Shown: positions 11,088 to 24,303, numbered from the stretch's first letter. The stretch is DNA of 64,000 nucleotides from Leucaena leucocephala (GCA_037074615.1 CM073558.1:4517501-4581500), one strand, 5' to 3'. The notes: generated from the sequence alone by a model not told the origin. A program made the numbers and translations.

Positions 11088-14000
11088 ATGCTTGCGCGCC
11101 TCGCGGCGAAGCATATCAATGAGATCCGTCAGGCCTTTCGTCAGGTTTGATTCAGTTCTATCTTGCAAATTTGCTTTCATTTCAACTTTTTGGTCCAGCC
11201 ACTTTCTGATATATTTTCTTGATTTCGTCGGTTTTCTTTTCTTTTCTTCTCCTGCAGCCATCAAGGGCCTTCTCCACGGCTCTGAACTATGTAAGTTCTT
11301 TATTTTTTCATTTTAAATTTTAAAAAATTTCACCTTGTATTGCGTCAGTATGTTTCATGCAATGGTTATTTTGACTGAGTGAATCTCTACGAATTCGGCA
11401 GCACATTGACTCTCCAGATAACAATCCGGACCTTCCATGGGAATTCTCAGATGCCAACAAACAGAAGGTAATTTTTCAATGCTCTCGAGTTAAAGAATTC
11501 TAATGTTAATTGTTGCCAGAATTGATCAGTTATCGTTATGTAAATAGAGAGCTCAAAATGATTCCTTTTTTCATGCGAATGCCCTATAATCTTATCGGTT
11601 ATGCGTTTAGGACAGAGGAAGTCTGATATGTGATGGTATATCAATATAGTTCACCCTACAGTGTAAAAAAAAAATTTGAAGGGGGGAAGCAACCGCCGAA
11701 ATTCCTTTTCAAGTGTCCTTCTTTTGTGATATATTTTGTTAAATCTGTGATGCCTAAAACCTTTTGCATTCTTGGTTTCTTTTTGGATTATGTGGATAGG
11801 TGTGAATGTTTAAGGTTACACTATTGTTTGGCTAAGTGGATGCTTAAGGTCACACTATTGGTTGGCTAAGAGCATAATAAGAGAACTTTCTGGGGTCGAG
11901 AGCTTGATGGTTAATGGGCATTGGTTTGGCACCCTTATTTAGTAGGAAGAAGGATAATATGCTTTGGATTTTATGGTTTTTTATGATCGTAAATTCTGAA
12001 TGTAGTGTATTTTCACGCGTACGTCTTATGCACTTGATATGCCACTGAGGCAAAGTCTATTACAATGTAATTCAGTTAAAATAAAAATGTGAAATGTTGT
12101 TAGATGCCATGCATTGCTGGATAAAAGTGTGCTTTACTGCTTCCTTTTCTATTGTATAAGGGCAATGCTCAGGCTTGATTTTGAGTTTTCAATAGGTAAT
12201 CATGAAATGTATGGCTTAGTATGTTAAGTTGTTCAAATGTCATGTTCATTGTCTGGTTTGTGAAGCGAGTTTCTGTGTCATCTATTCTAATCCCGGTCAA
12301 CTGTGTTTGGACGTGGAATAGTTTGGGCTGTTGCTAAGAATTAAGATGCATTTTATCCTTATTAACATACATTATGTCAGAATAATTTGAGCGATGATCA
12401 ATACATATATTTTGCTTCTTGACAAATCAGTAGACTGACTTTAATATGGATTTTCTTCTGAAAGTAGGTTTTTGTTTTTGTCAAGATAATTTTGTTTAAT
12501 GATGCAGGCATATACTGCTTAATCATTAATTTATACAATTCTTACCATTGCTTCTTGATTTTCAGTGAGATCCTACATTCCTTTATTGCTTATCCAAAGT
12601 ACAAAACTATGTGGGTTAGTTTGTAACTTTAGCAGATGGCTTTTGATTTATGAAATGTGCTCTATAGGGAATTTTCATGCCTAGCCAATAAATATCATTC
12701 TTTTGCCTGTACAAGTTAGATGTTTTTCTACTTTATTGACTCAGTTTAGCTCAGATATGTAAAAACAGATTGCTGAATCAGACAATTTAACTAAGTGTAG
12801 AGTTTATGAATTAATCTTTTATCAATTGATTCCATTACAAATTTAGAATGTGTCAAAGGGATAGGATAAATGTACAGTTCAATATAGGTACATTGTGATG
12901 GCCTTTTTGGATGTATGTTGCATATTTTATTACACATTCTGATGTTATTGAGCTGTGAATACAGGTTAAGGAGATTCTATCTCACTATCCATCCAACTAT
13001 AAGCAATCTGCAGTCATCCCTCTGCTGGATCTTGCACAGCAGCAGCATGGAGGCTGGCTCCCAGTTTCAGCAATGAATGCAGTATGTTTGACCTCATGCT
13101 TAAAGGATTCATTTTGGTAGTCTGGAAAATATGAAAGTAACATGTCTTTTACTCTTAAGAAGTTTTGTACATAAAAGGGTGGTACACAGAATTTTTCAAC
13201 GAAAAACTTACTTGAAAAATGTTGGATTGAATATAAATATAGCCCCAACTGGAGAAATGGCGAATGTTAATGAGTTGATGTGGGAGTGTGATAAATTAGT
13301 TTCAATATTCATGCCCTCCACTGTGCCATAGGAAAAAATGCTCATTTTTTAGGCCATGTTGTGCCCATTATTTTGTTATCAATGATACTCGCTTGCTAGT
13401 AGTGCTGAATTGAAATTGTTTAATAATCATCATATGCTTGGACTAGTTTCACATTTCAGTAATGTTTCCACTCCCGTGAAAACCTAACCTATTCTTGATC
13501 ATGATGTTGGTGATTGAATTCGATTAATGAGCAACAAAGATGACTCTATGCAATTCTTTCTAGGGTGGTTAAAATGAAGATTTATATGTTTGATTGTTTG
13601 TGATGTATGCCTCATTTTGCTGAAGCGTTATTCTGTTGGTGATCTAATTTGTAGATTTGAAATTTCTGTATGCAACAAGGTTGAACACTGATATTAGACA
13701 CAGAAAAACATATGCACATGTATGAAGAAATCTCCCTGTCATTCTTTGGTTTAGTTTAACTTTTATCTTCCAGTTACCATGGATTTATGATTGAACTCTG
13801 AAACTAATGCAATGGCCTAACTGATATTTGAAATTTTAAGCTGCAGTGAATGCATACATATATGTATTAGCCAGAAGTTATTTAAATATTCTATTAATTA
13901 ATTGTATTGTGAATTGCTTAGGTGGCAAAGGTTATTGAGGTTGCTCCAATTCGGGTATATGAGGTCGCCACATTTTACTCAATGTTTAACCGGACCAAGG

Positions 14001-15528
14001 TATAATACATAGTATGATTTAATACTTCCATGTTTAGTTATCCTCAATAATGCAATTTTAAGTTTATCTGCATAAAATTGGTGTGTTTCTTAGGTAGGAA
14101 AGTACCATCTATTGGTTTGTGGAACGACACCTTGTATGATACGCGGTTCACGAGAAATTGAAGAAGCTTTATTGAATCACTTGGGGGTGAAGCGCAATGG
14201 TCAGTTATCAATCTTGTTTTTTCTCCCATTACGTTCCAGTAACCAGATTTTATTCTTGGCATGTTGAAATAATGATGTTTTTTATAAGAATTAATTTCTT
14301 TGGATATCTCATTTACAGAAGTAACAAAGGATGGTTTGTTTTCTGTTGGAGAAATGGAATGCATGGTAAGTTTTTAAGCAATATTTTCAGATTTATATGT
14401 TTCTTCAGCACTGAGAATGTATTATCTTGGTGGAAAATATATTCTTGACAAATTTAGGCAGTGGAGAAGAATGTTGTGGAAGCACTGACATGCCACTTTT
14501 TATGTTATACTGTAAATTCTGTACAGCTGCAATATTCTTGAAGAACTTCTCTTGGATTGTTTTTGAATTACTTCAAGTTTATTGAGAAAAATTTAAAAGA
14601 AACATCAATAACTAACTTTACTGTACATTAATTTATATCTAACTGAATAAAAAAAGAAGGCGCTACAAACAATTTACCACGTTCTGAAGATCAATGTGGT
14701 CAAAAAATAGGCGCATGCATGTTATCCAGTTTTGCCGGAGATCAGATAAGTATGATTCAATGAATTCATTGGTGTCATGCAGGGATGTTGTGTGAATGCT
14801 CCTATGATTACAGTGGCTGATTACTCAAACGGATCCGAAAGATATACCTATAACTACTATGTATGTATTCCTATATTAATCATTGTAATGGTTCTTGTGT
14901 TTCCATCTGAAATATTTTGGAGCATAACGTGTCTCGTTTTATGTTCATTCCAGGAAGATGTAACACCAACGAGAGTAGTTGAGATAGTAGAGGCACTGAG
15001 AAGGGGTGAGAAGCCCCCGGTAAGAATTTATCAACCACAGACATCTTCATTGTTCCGTTCATGTTTAAGATTCTCACTAGGCAAAATTGCTGAAAAATCT
15101 TCCATTTCAAAATTTATTGCTCAAAAGTAAAGGATCCATATCCGCGAGCAGGTATAACTTATCTTAAATGAGTGCAATTATTCTTTAGTTATGTTCAACA
15201 TATTTTTAGCTATGTGCAAAATGTCTTCCGTTTTACACATAGTTGAAGATAGGTTGCATGTAGCTAATGAAGAATTGTACCCGCTAAAGATAGATTGTAT
15301 TGGGTCCTTAAACAAATGTAAGGTATTTTTGGGTAATAACTTTTGCAATGAAGGATTTTTCTTAATAATTTTCCCTTCATTATTTCATGCTCTGAATTTA
15401 ACTCTTTTTTCGTATTATAGCATGGCACCCAAAATCCCAAGCGGATCAAAGCTGGACCTGAAGGAGGGAATACCACTCTATTAAGCGAGCCGATGCCGCC
15501 TCCATGCCGTGACCTGGATGCCTGTTGA
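11088..15528 (+). CDS. NDUFV2: NADH dehydrogenase flavoprotein 2 (24-kDa subunit of complex I), 10 exons
   Basis: A core subunit of the matrix arm of mitochondrial complex I that carries the N1a [2Fe-2S] cluster next to the FMN subunit. Coding exons are 11088-11144, 11258-11290, 11402-11467, 12965-13081, 13922-13999, 14094-14199, 14319-14365, 14783-14860, 14954-15019 and 15421-15528. All junctions are GT-AG and phases close, giving 251 aa (Arabidopsis At4g02580 about 255). The start MLARLAAKHINEIRQAFRQ is an arginine-rich mitochondrial presequence. Cluster ligands are visible as C-x4-C in VCGTTPCMIRG and C-x3-C in MECMGCCVNAP. The C-terminus GTQNPKRIKAGPEGGNTT to RDLDAC matches plant orthologues. 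Three site II motifs lie upstream. No defects were seen. A 1.5-kb intron separates exons 3 and 4. The gene is probably housekeeping. Confidence 0.97.
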
Positions 15529-16260
15529 AGTATGATGATTTTTTTTTTTTTTTGATACAATGAAGTATGATGATTTTGGTTTCAATAATGTAAGGCTCAT
15601 GCACACATTGGAGCTTGCTTTATTCGTCGTATTGATAAATTTTCTCAGACACACACTCCCCAATTTTTGTATCTTCCTTCCAGGATGGTCTTTACAAAAA
15701 TGGTCCATAAAAATGCCATTCGTCTCTTTTGTTTCCTGCTGTAACTGTGTTATCTATACATTAATGGTAATGATGATGATGAAATCTGAGCTTACCCTCA
15801 TATCAAATAAGTATTAACAAAGCAATCGCTATGACAGCTCAAGCGTATTATAATTTTCATTTGGCCAAGCGGAATGCACCAATAAGATTATTGAATGTCT
15901 TGAATAATTTTTAACCTTGTGAGATAAGGTTAACATAGAATGTCGTTTTAATAATGTTAACATCAAAGTGTAGGACTGGTTTTAAAATGGATGAAGTGTC
16001 CTACTAGGAGTTTATTTAATATTTTTTATTTGGTGTTAAAACCAAAAATTTCTTGTGTGTTTCTTCGTTTACTTAACGAAGCTACCTGGAATATTTTTTG
16101 GCTGTTGTAGTTCACAGCATACTGACTTTAGTCTCAATCTAGAAAGCCATTTGTTGCCTACAAATGACTAGAAACTTGTTAAAAATAATGTGTCAAAATA
16201 TGATATATCAATCCTATCTTACTTTTTATATAAAAGAATGTCTTACTTTCTCCTTTTTCC
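15529..16260. other. NDUFV2 3' flank and intergenic DNA
   Basis: The first 300 bases after the stop, which include a T run at 15539-15552, are probably 3' UTR. Beyond 15830 nothing is recognisable. Confidence 0.4.
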
Positions 16261-16261
16261 A

Positions 16262-17355
16262 GGTTAAAGTTTTTTTTAAGCAAAAGGTTAAAAAGTTTTC
16301 ACTTATGGTATCCAGAAATTTAGTAATATTACCTTAAAAAATTTTAAATCATAATAATATCGCTTTAATCATTACGCAAAATTAAATTTAAGCATTAGTT
16401 TAACTAAATATGTTGGTGTGATATGTCATGTGTCATTCATGTCAATTTTTAATTCTAGTTAAGGTATACATTTATCTAAAAATTTTCACTTAGGAATAGT
16501 AGGTATCTAGAAGTTTTTATTCTTGTTCAATGTCACCAGAAAATTTTTCATGTTTAGTTTGACTGTTAGTTTGACTAAATATGTTAAGGTGATCATTATA
16601 CATATCATTTACTTCATTTTTTTTTCTAAATTATATTTATATAAAAAATATATCCCTCCAAGTTCCATTGTTACTCGAGTATAACTCTCAATAGATTATA
16701 CTTTAGAAATCTCTAAAAAAATAACATGATATTTTCATATATTATCTTTTTATACTCATATGTTAAAATATGCCCATAATTAGTCTAAAAATTAATCTCG
16801 TTATTCACGTCTTTCAAGAATTATTGAGTCTCCTTATATATATTATTTTCTATATTTTTTTCTACTATACTTTATGCTAAAAACATGTACCAAAATGAAG
16901 TATGATATTTGAATATGATAATTTGTTAATGATAGAGCTTTGAAGAATGTATTTTTATATTTTTTTTATTTATAAATTTGACTTTGAAAAAATTAAAGTG
17001 GATAGCATATAAACTAGTCGATTTAGTATATTTAATTAAACTAATAGTTAAAATAAAATTGGATAATGGCTGATGCAACATTGAACAAAAAAGACTTCCT
17101 GATAAACAGTAATCCTAAGTAAAAACTTCTAAGATAAATTTATACATTAACTCAATATAAATGATGATGTGGATACCATGTGGCATGCTACATCAGTATA
17201 TTAGTCAACTAACATTTAAACTTTAATTAATGGTTAAGGCGATATTATTATAATTTAAAAATTTTAGAGTAATATTACTCCTAAAAAAACTTTTGGATAA
17301 CTAGCATTGCTGACTAGAAATTTTCAACACGAATTTTTACCTTAACCCTAAAGTT
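16262..17355. mobile_element. Foldback element with double-unit inverted arms
   Basis: The left part holds two blocks, A (about 16285-16440) and B (about 16462-16610). The right part holds their inverted counterparts B' (about 16990-17150) and A' (about 17185-17345). A carries 'agtaatatta', 'ataataatatcgc-ttaa' and 'tagtttaactaaatatg'; A' read on the other strand carries the same landmarks. B has 'ttttcacttagga', 'tatctagaagtttttatt' and 'tgttcaatgt', mirrored in B'. Outer ends share GGTTAA. A and B also resemble each other ('tagtttgactaaatatgtt'). About 380 bp of AT-rich spacer lies between. It has no coding capacity, so it is probably a non-autonomous, Mutator- or foldback-type element. No target-site duplication was identified. 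Confidence 0.65.
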
Positions 17356-18650
17356 AAAATGCTAATAATCTCCTTTTCACTTACTACCCACTATTAAGTT
17401 CTTCTAAAAAAATTAATTCTTAGTTTATGTTGTTTAAATTATACCCTTATAGTCTAATTAAATCATTAATTTTTAATTAACAAAACTTGACACAGCTAAT
17501 AGATAGCTGAATCTTTTAAATATAATATATTGGATTCAAAATAAGCCTTGCGTATAGAAAAAAAACTTTATTAGAAAGGGTAAAATTTATTTTTGCAATT
17601 TCTATATTTTTAGAGAATTAGTTTTTAAATTAAGGTATACCACAGTTTTTAAAAAAATCTTTAATTTTAATTTATAAAATTTTATATACTTTATAGAATT
17701 TTCTTAGTTTCATTTCCCAAATTTTATAAATTTCATATTCTTTGTAGAATTTTCTTGGGTTCATGTCAAAGTTTTAATATTCATACATTTATGTAAATTA
17801 ATTATTTAAAGTATATAAATTAAATTAAAATTAACCAATGAAATAATAAGGGCTCACTTTAAACAAAAAAAATTATAATGATCTAATTCAAAATTAAAAT
17901 AAATTATAGAAACTTCCATGTTAATTTTACCTAAAAAAATTTAACAATATAAGATCCAAAGCTTTCGTGTTATATTTGAATATTATTATGTTTAACTATA
18001 AATAACTATTTTAAATATAGTTTTTTTTCATCCACAATTTGAAGTTTCAACTATATTTAACTATCTGAGTTAAATCTAATAGAAAAGGTGAATTCTTCGT
18101 AAGGTTTGAATCTTGTTAAAGAGATGATTATATTTTATATTCAATAGTATTATCTCCAAAAAAATTACATATGTTTATTTTAAAAAACTTTGTTTAATCG
18201 TAATATAAGTCCTTTTTATTTAACCTTTATAAACAATCTGACTTACGAGTTCCCATAAATAGCTTTGATTTATTCATTATAATTATAATATATAATATTA
18301 TTATTTTTAGTACAAAATTGATAATATTATTTTTTTTAATATAAATAAAGGCTAGATGCCTAAAATAAATAAAATTAAATTAAAAGATATTACATCCCAA
18401 ATAGTTAGTATGAATAATGTACTTCAAATGTAGAGGGTATAAGTATAATATTTTTTACGTCAACTAATCTTTAGTTAGGGTATCTATAAACATGTTATGA
18501 TAATATATCACTAGCAAGTTACATATATCTATATTTAGGTTAGATAATATATTAATAAAATTCATAAAATTTTATTAAAAAATATTTTGTTTTTTAAATT
18601 TTAGATCTTCAAGTCAATTTGAGCTATTTATACAAGATCCACTACTCTAA
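17356..18650. other. AT-rich intergenic DNA
   Basis: No gene, repeat boundary or conserved element was recognised. Composition is strongly AT-rich up to the calcineurin-B-like promoter region near 18650, where GC content rises and a TGGGCT site II motif occurs at about 18672. Confidence 0.4.
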
Positions 18651-19133
18651 CTTCACCGCGCGTTACTCAATTCTGGGCTTAAAAACATCGAGAGGTCCAT
18701 CGTCTATTGTTCCATGAGACGATTATTCGATTAATTTGGAACAGAACCAATAACTGCCTTCTGCAGGAATCGATGATGACTAAGCAACCCACGTGTATAT
18801 TTCTACAGTCCCATTTGGAGAAAGCATCGTCATTTTTAGCTATAAGATTCCGATTAGATTTCGGCCCTTCAGTCTTCCATTTTCCCTCTCTTTCCCATAA
18901 TTTCTTGCTCTCTGTTTGGGTCCCCAGAAAATTCTGATACACCCGTTTCTCTTTTAATTGTATTCATTTAATCATGTAATAGTCAAAATGGATTATGAAT
19001 CTTTCGCCAATAAATAAGTACTGTAGTATTCATATCATTTACTGGGACAAGGTTGTTACTTGTTATTCAAGAGCGAATATTATACAGAGATTAATCCTGT
19101 TATTGTTCTTCTGCAGTTTGAAGCCGAGAAGAG

Positions 19134-21924
19134 ATGGGGAGTGCATCGTCCATGTTGACTCAATATGATATTGAGGAAGTTCAAGACTACTGCAATAATT
19201 TATGTACGTCTTACTTTACTTGCTCTGGCTGTAACATTTTTCTCCAATTTTTGCTGCTTTCTTTTGAGCTAGGTCTACTTTGGTGTAAAAATCAGTTTCC
19301 CAGCAGGAAATATTGGCCTTGTATGAAAGATTTTGTCAACTTGATCGTAGTGCCAAGGGATTTATTTCAGCAGATGAGTTCTTATCTGTTCCTGAGTTTT
19401 CTTTGAATCCACTTTCTCAGGTAAAGAGTTCTTTCGTTTTGAGATACTGAGTTATTATTGTGGGACCTCAGCAATTCTTAATGCTCCTATATGATGGATG
19501 ATTTGGTTATTTGCAGAGGCTGCTCAAGATGGTGGATGGTTTGAATTTTAAAGACTTTGTGGCCTTCTTGTCTGCATTTAGTGCCAAAGCAAGGGCACAG
19601 CAAAAACTAGAACGTATGTATCAGTTGTATGGCAGTTTCATATGTGCTCTTTATACTTGTGTGGCTGTTTTAAAAAGAATTCTTAGGTTTAGTTCTCTGT
19701 GATAAACTAATCTAGCAAAAAATCTCGTTAGTTTATTCAAAGTAGAAGAGCTTGAGCAGTCAAAAAGTAGACTTGTCAGTTTGGGACTGATTATGATCTG
19801 CCAATTACATGTGTTGAATTTTCTGAACTTCGTGCCCATAGACTTTAGACTTGTTAGTGGATTAAGTAGGGTCTTAGGGGCCAGAGAGAAGGACTAAAAG
19901 TCCATGGTAACGTAACCATGTAAAACTTTTGAGACAGGTAATCATTTTTGAGTTATGGTATTATTTACAAGCTTTATAGGCTAAAACAGATTCTGAGATA
20001 GACTGTTTGCATGCACTAAGCCAATGATGAATAGGAATTTAAATGTGTTAAAAATGTAAATGTCCATTACTTGATCTTTCTACATCAGCGACCCAAGAAT
20101 CTTTCCTGAAAGGTGTGTTTGAAATTGTAGCAGAAACATGGTTTTGACCATGTTTACCACATTACGTAGTAATGGCTTCCACCTAATAGAAATTATGAAC
20201 GCAAAATTGACATCATGCATTTATAAACAATAATTGTGTATGGTTTTTCCTTATCGGTGTTAATGTGGATAGTTATAGTTACTCGTATTTCTCTGTTGTA
20301 GTTATCTTCAAAGTATACGATTCAGATCGTAATGGAAAGGTTTCTTTCAAAGATATGCTGGAAGTCCTAAAGGATCTGACTGGTCCATTCATGTCTGATG
20401 AACAGAGAGAGGTATCACTAAAGATCTACACAGTTTTGCTTAGTTACTAAGAAGCACTTTCATTACTTGTTTGATATTATATTGAAATCTTGGTATATTG
20501 AAATGTAAATTCCACGAAGTGGTGGATGAATCACACAAAGTCATTATACTCTATCAACACACTCAACAATTCTTTTTTAATATTTTTTAAGAATCCATTT
20601 TGCCTTCTCAGCTGTTTGGATTACCTGCACACAAATCGCATTTCCATTTGATTAAAAATCTAATTTCTTTTTAATTCCGTCCGAGCCTTTTCATCGTACA
20701 AGACAATTAATTTTGCATGCCTCCTCAGTTATGTTGATATCTTAAGGCTTAAAGTGAACTTTGACTAATTTTTGTTCTCTGTTCTATGTTCCTCAGCAAG
20801 TCCTGAGCCAAGTTCTAAAAGAAGCAGGATACTCAAAAGACTCCTACTTGACATTTGATGACTTCATCAAGGTTTGTGCATTTATTGAATGGATAAATTC
20901 TATTTTTTTCTCAAAGAAAAAAAAATCTGGCTCGTTTGGATGTATAGGCTTATTTAACTTGTGGACCTTAATATGGAATATACTTGAGTTTCTTAATTTT
21001 ATTTTTCTTATAATTTCCTTGGCCACAAGGGGAGGTCCCTATGAGATACTGTACCTGTTACTGGATAAAGCTACAGAATGAAAATAGGAAAAATAAATAA
21101 AATAGCCATAGATGCCTGGCATTAATGGATAATTATACGAAGATACTTTATACAGTTTGTCCAGTGCATTTTTAGTCCTAAAATTAGGTCTGCTTTAGGT
21201 TTTTCTTTATGCAAAAATGAGATATGTGGAAATCATCAATCATCAGTATAATATATAATAAAATCTATATAAAAAAAAAATACTCCTGCAGTCCACAATA
21301 TAAGTCTAGATTTAGACATGTACATGGACCAAAAAAGGAATTGGTTCATTAAAGATATAAAAATATTGAGCACTTTCAAACTCTATCATTGTTAAAAGTT
21401 AAAAGAATACATTAAATGTAGGTTGGCTCATTAATGGTATAAAGTGCAAAATAAGGGAAAAAATTAATGCCCTAGATATTAGCGAACTACATTATATTTT
21501 GAACTAAGATGAGTTGGAAGGAAATGACTTGTATTGTGGACCGGAACAGTACATTTATAAGTTACAAACAGCACGACTTACTTTAAACTCCATAAGAAGC
21601 ATGGGACCCGCACAGTTTAGTTGGAACTTGGAATTGATAGCAAGTTCACATTACTGGGAATTTGAATACGCTTTGCTGAACATTTTGAAAGAACTTGGTT
21701 GCTTACTAGCACATAAGAGTTTATAATTTTGTGCAATATCCATGGGTGACATAAGAAAAAATATGCACATAATTCGAGTGTAGCTGTATATTTAAATCTG
21801 ATATGGATTACTTGGAGTTTATTCTGGAGAGATGTGTGATACATTTTCTAATGTTTTATTTTATTTGTCACAGATTCTTGGCGGTTCAGACCTAAAAATG
21901 GATGTTGAAGTTCCTGTTGATTAG
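19134..21924 (+). CDS. Calcineurin-B-like EF-hand protein (At3g18430 type), 6 exons
   Basis: Coding exons are 19134-19203, 19296-19420, 19517-19613, 20302-20411, 20797-20871 and 21874-21924. Phases close to 175 aa, the same length as I recall for Arabidopsis At3g18430. The protein starts MGSASSMLTQYDIEEVQ; Gly2 and Ser6 fit an N-myristoylation signal. The first EF loop (DRSAKGFISADE) has a Lys at loop position 5 and looks weak. A later loop, DSDRNGKVSFKD, keeps the D, D, N, G pattern but ends in Asp, not the usual Glu. The C-terminus is DVEVPVD. Plants lack a classical calcineurin A, so the partner is unclear. The family is distinct from the CBL proteins that regulate CIPK kinases. A probable 5' UTR intron ends at 19116 (ttctgcag), 17 nt before the ATG. 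Intron 5 holds a MITE. Confidence 0.93.
21281..21551. mobile_element. Stowaway-like MITE in intron 5 of the calcineurin-B-like gene
   Basis: Terminal inverted repeats of about 26 bp: the left end begins TACTCCTGCAGTCCACAATA and the right end, read inward, begins TACTGTTCCGGTCCACAATA, both continuing into 'aagtc'. The wording 'tact-c-g-cc-caatataagtc' is typical of plant Stowaway (Tc1/mariner) ends. The element is about 271 bp, non-coding, and sits wholly inside the 1-kb intron, well away from the splice sites. A TA target duplication is possible but hard to prove in AT-rich flanks. Confidence 0.7.
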
Positions 21925-22956
21925 GATAGGCCTCAATTTGCTCAGCTTTCTTGAGAAACAAAAATTGGGCAACATGTTACACCCAATCCTTGTAACATAG
22001 ATAAGGAAATGAAAGTCCAGAAATACCATTGTTCATTTCTTATCTTGTGAATCAGTTTTTAATTGCCACGTACAGTACAAGATTAGAGGGCAAAACAAAA
22101 GGAGAAATAAAGTATGCAATTCCAATAGAAAACTCGGTTCAAAAACTTGAGCTTTTTTTTTTTTTATGCACATGAAATTTCCTGTTCAGTTGCAGATTTT
22201 GTTGAAGACTTCTTTTTACCTATGTGACCTCGAATTCTCGAAAGTTTGTAAACGACGTTGAAAAAGCATGTGATTAATTTTAAGGTTATTGGTCGTTTCC
22301 CAACCTAGTATACTGCTATTGATTTGTTCTGATCCAAGAAGATCAGAAGTGTCTTTATAAGCAATCTGAAGAATCCGCATTATGTCAAGTGCGAATATTT
22401 TTTAAAATACTCCTGTTTCATAGCTTCTTACGCATCGTTTTGTCATGAAAGTAGTTATGGATCCTACCAACCACTGTACGAAATTGAGTTTATAATATAA
22501 TTTATCATTGGGGTATCTTAAAGTACTAAACTTGATTGATAATGTCAAACTGATCCTAATATATATATATATATTCGACAAGAAGCTGGCTTTGGTAAAT
22601 ACGAGAGAGTAAAACACAAATCTACAGGAAACAGGATCTGCTCAAAACTTGTACTCTCTTTTAAGGAAGGAAAGTTAACATGATATAATAGGAAAAGTCT
22701 CAACCATGGAATGATCCAAGAGCCTTAGAGTTACTTTATGTAGTGTGTAGTAAGAAACCATCATTCACTTCTGCCATATTTCCTTCCAGCCAACTTCCTC
22801 AACTTCTATTTCTTGGTAAGAATACAAAATCCTTCTTCACTCACCTTGTGACACTCATATGCATGATGCAGAGAGGCAGAGATTTAGAGTTTAAGAGTTC
22901 AGTTTTTAAGAACGTCTTTGTGGCCAAGTTTTATTATAGGTGTTCAAATTGACACA
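21925..22956. other. 3' flank of the calcineurin-B-like gene and intergenic DNA
   Basis: The first 120-200 bases are probably 3' UTR. A T run lies at 22155-22165 and a short (TA)n run at 22559-22573. I see no gene in the remainder. Confidence 0.4.
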
Positions 22957-23945
22957 ATGGAAAGCCAGGTACGTGACGGATTAATCCGTCACTGAATATT
23001 TATGCTCCTAGCAAAAATGTGAAGAAATATTGGTCTTGTGGAAGAAGAAAATGGAAGAACTTGATTGTCATTTCAGCTTTAGGGAGAAGCATTCAAAGTT
23101 AGAGAAGCTTAAGGTGGTAAATGCCAGTACCAGCAACAAGAGAAGAAGGGTGATTGAAACTTCAGAGGCTTTCTTCAATGCTTCTTCTGAGCGTCTCTGT
23201 TGTGTTACTGACACGAAGCAGGCAAAGAGAAATGTCCAGAATCAAGGATTGCAGAGTAAAAAGGGTGTAAACAGTTGGTGAATTAGAACATCTTAATCAG
23301 CGTTTGAAGATACTTGAAGAAGATATGGAGTACATGAAGCTAGCTATAATTTGGCATGTGAAAGAAAAGAAGAGGTTGGTGAACAGAATTTACCATTACT
23401 TTCATTGTATGCTATACTTGCTTTGGCATACAAGTGAAGTAAAAGGAGAACAAGTAGTTTCCCACAAGAAATTGTTTATGAAGACTCCAAAGGTATTATT
23501 GCCTTCTATTCCAAATCCGATTACATACTTGCTGCATTTGTGTAGATATATATATATATATATATATTTCTTTGGGTATGGAATACACCCCTTAAAGAGC
23601 ATATAGAACACTTCATTTTCTGATAGATCTGTTAAGTGATGTCCAAGGTTGGCCTCTCAACTTTTGTGTGATTACTAATGTTTCTGCAGGGTTGTCAAGA
23701 AACTAAAACTTGCTGTTCTAGATTTTATTGTTCAAGAATATAATCATAATATATTAATAGATATTCACTTTCTTTCAGTTCAATTTCAGCATAAGGTAAA
23801 ATGAGCTTACACCTATTGGGTTACAGTATGGAATTGCAGAGCTTACTGATCTAGACCATCATCATTACCACTGCTGGTTTTATAATTGATTAATTCATTA
23901 TCTGTTTAGGGTATACAACATAGGATGGACGAGCTGTCACAGGTC
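22957..23945 (+). pseudogene. Unrecognised coiled-coil gene, probably decayed
   Basis: I do not recognise the family. A short ATG piece (MESQ, 22957-22968) is followed by a good GT donor. From 23012 there is a continuous reading frame to a stop at 23281 (QKCEEILVLWKKKMEELD, then charged sequence including NKRRRVIET). It continues in a shifted frame from 23280 (ELEHLNQRLKILEEDMEYMK, then a KEKKRLVNRIY segment). A further exon-like piece, GIQHRMDELSQ, lies between an AG and a GT at 23911-23943. The Glu/Lys/Leu heptad-like pattern suggests a coiled coil. The first putative intron would be only 43 nt and the frame breaks near 23262-23281, so I favour a pseudogene. A real multi-exon gene with a different splice pattern cannot be excluded. 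Confidence 0.4.
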
Positions 23946-24303
23946 TGCCAGAGGTTCTATGCCATAATTTTAATCCCTCCTTGCTGCTATTTGTTTTTCT
24001 AAGAAACTGTAAACTACTCCCATATGTCTATGATTCTTCCATCTGAGTTATCAAAAGTATGATTCTCCAAAAGTTGTATTCATTTAAGTTCTTAAATTCT
24101 GTTCATAGATCTTCCAGTAATACTTCAGGAACATAACAATTGTGTAGAGGAAGAACTGACTTTAAAAGTGAAAACAAAAAATGAAAACAAGTGCCAGAGA
24201 GATTTTAGATGTGAAAGATGTGACTGTGCAGTCTGAGCATACAATAGTCATCCTACTTCAAATTTCCAGTCTAATAAGAAATACAAAGGAAAATGATTAG
24301 ATA

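Noticed and set aside
10948..11316. 122-aa open frame over the NDUFV2 start
   Set aside because: A different frame that reads through leader, exon 1 and intron 1. The NDUFV2 frame with correct splice sites explains the region.
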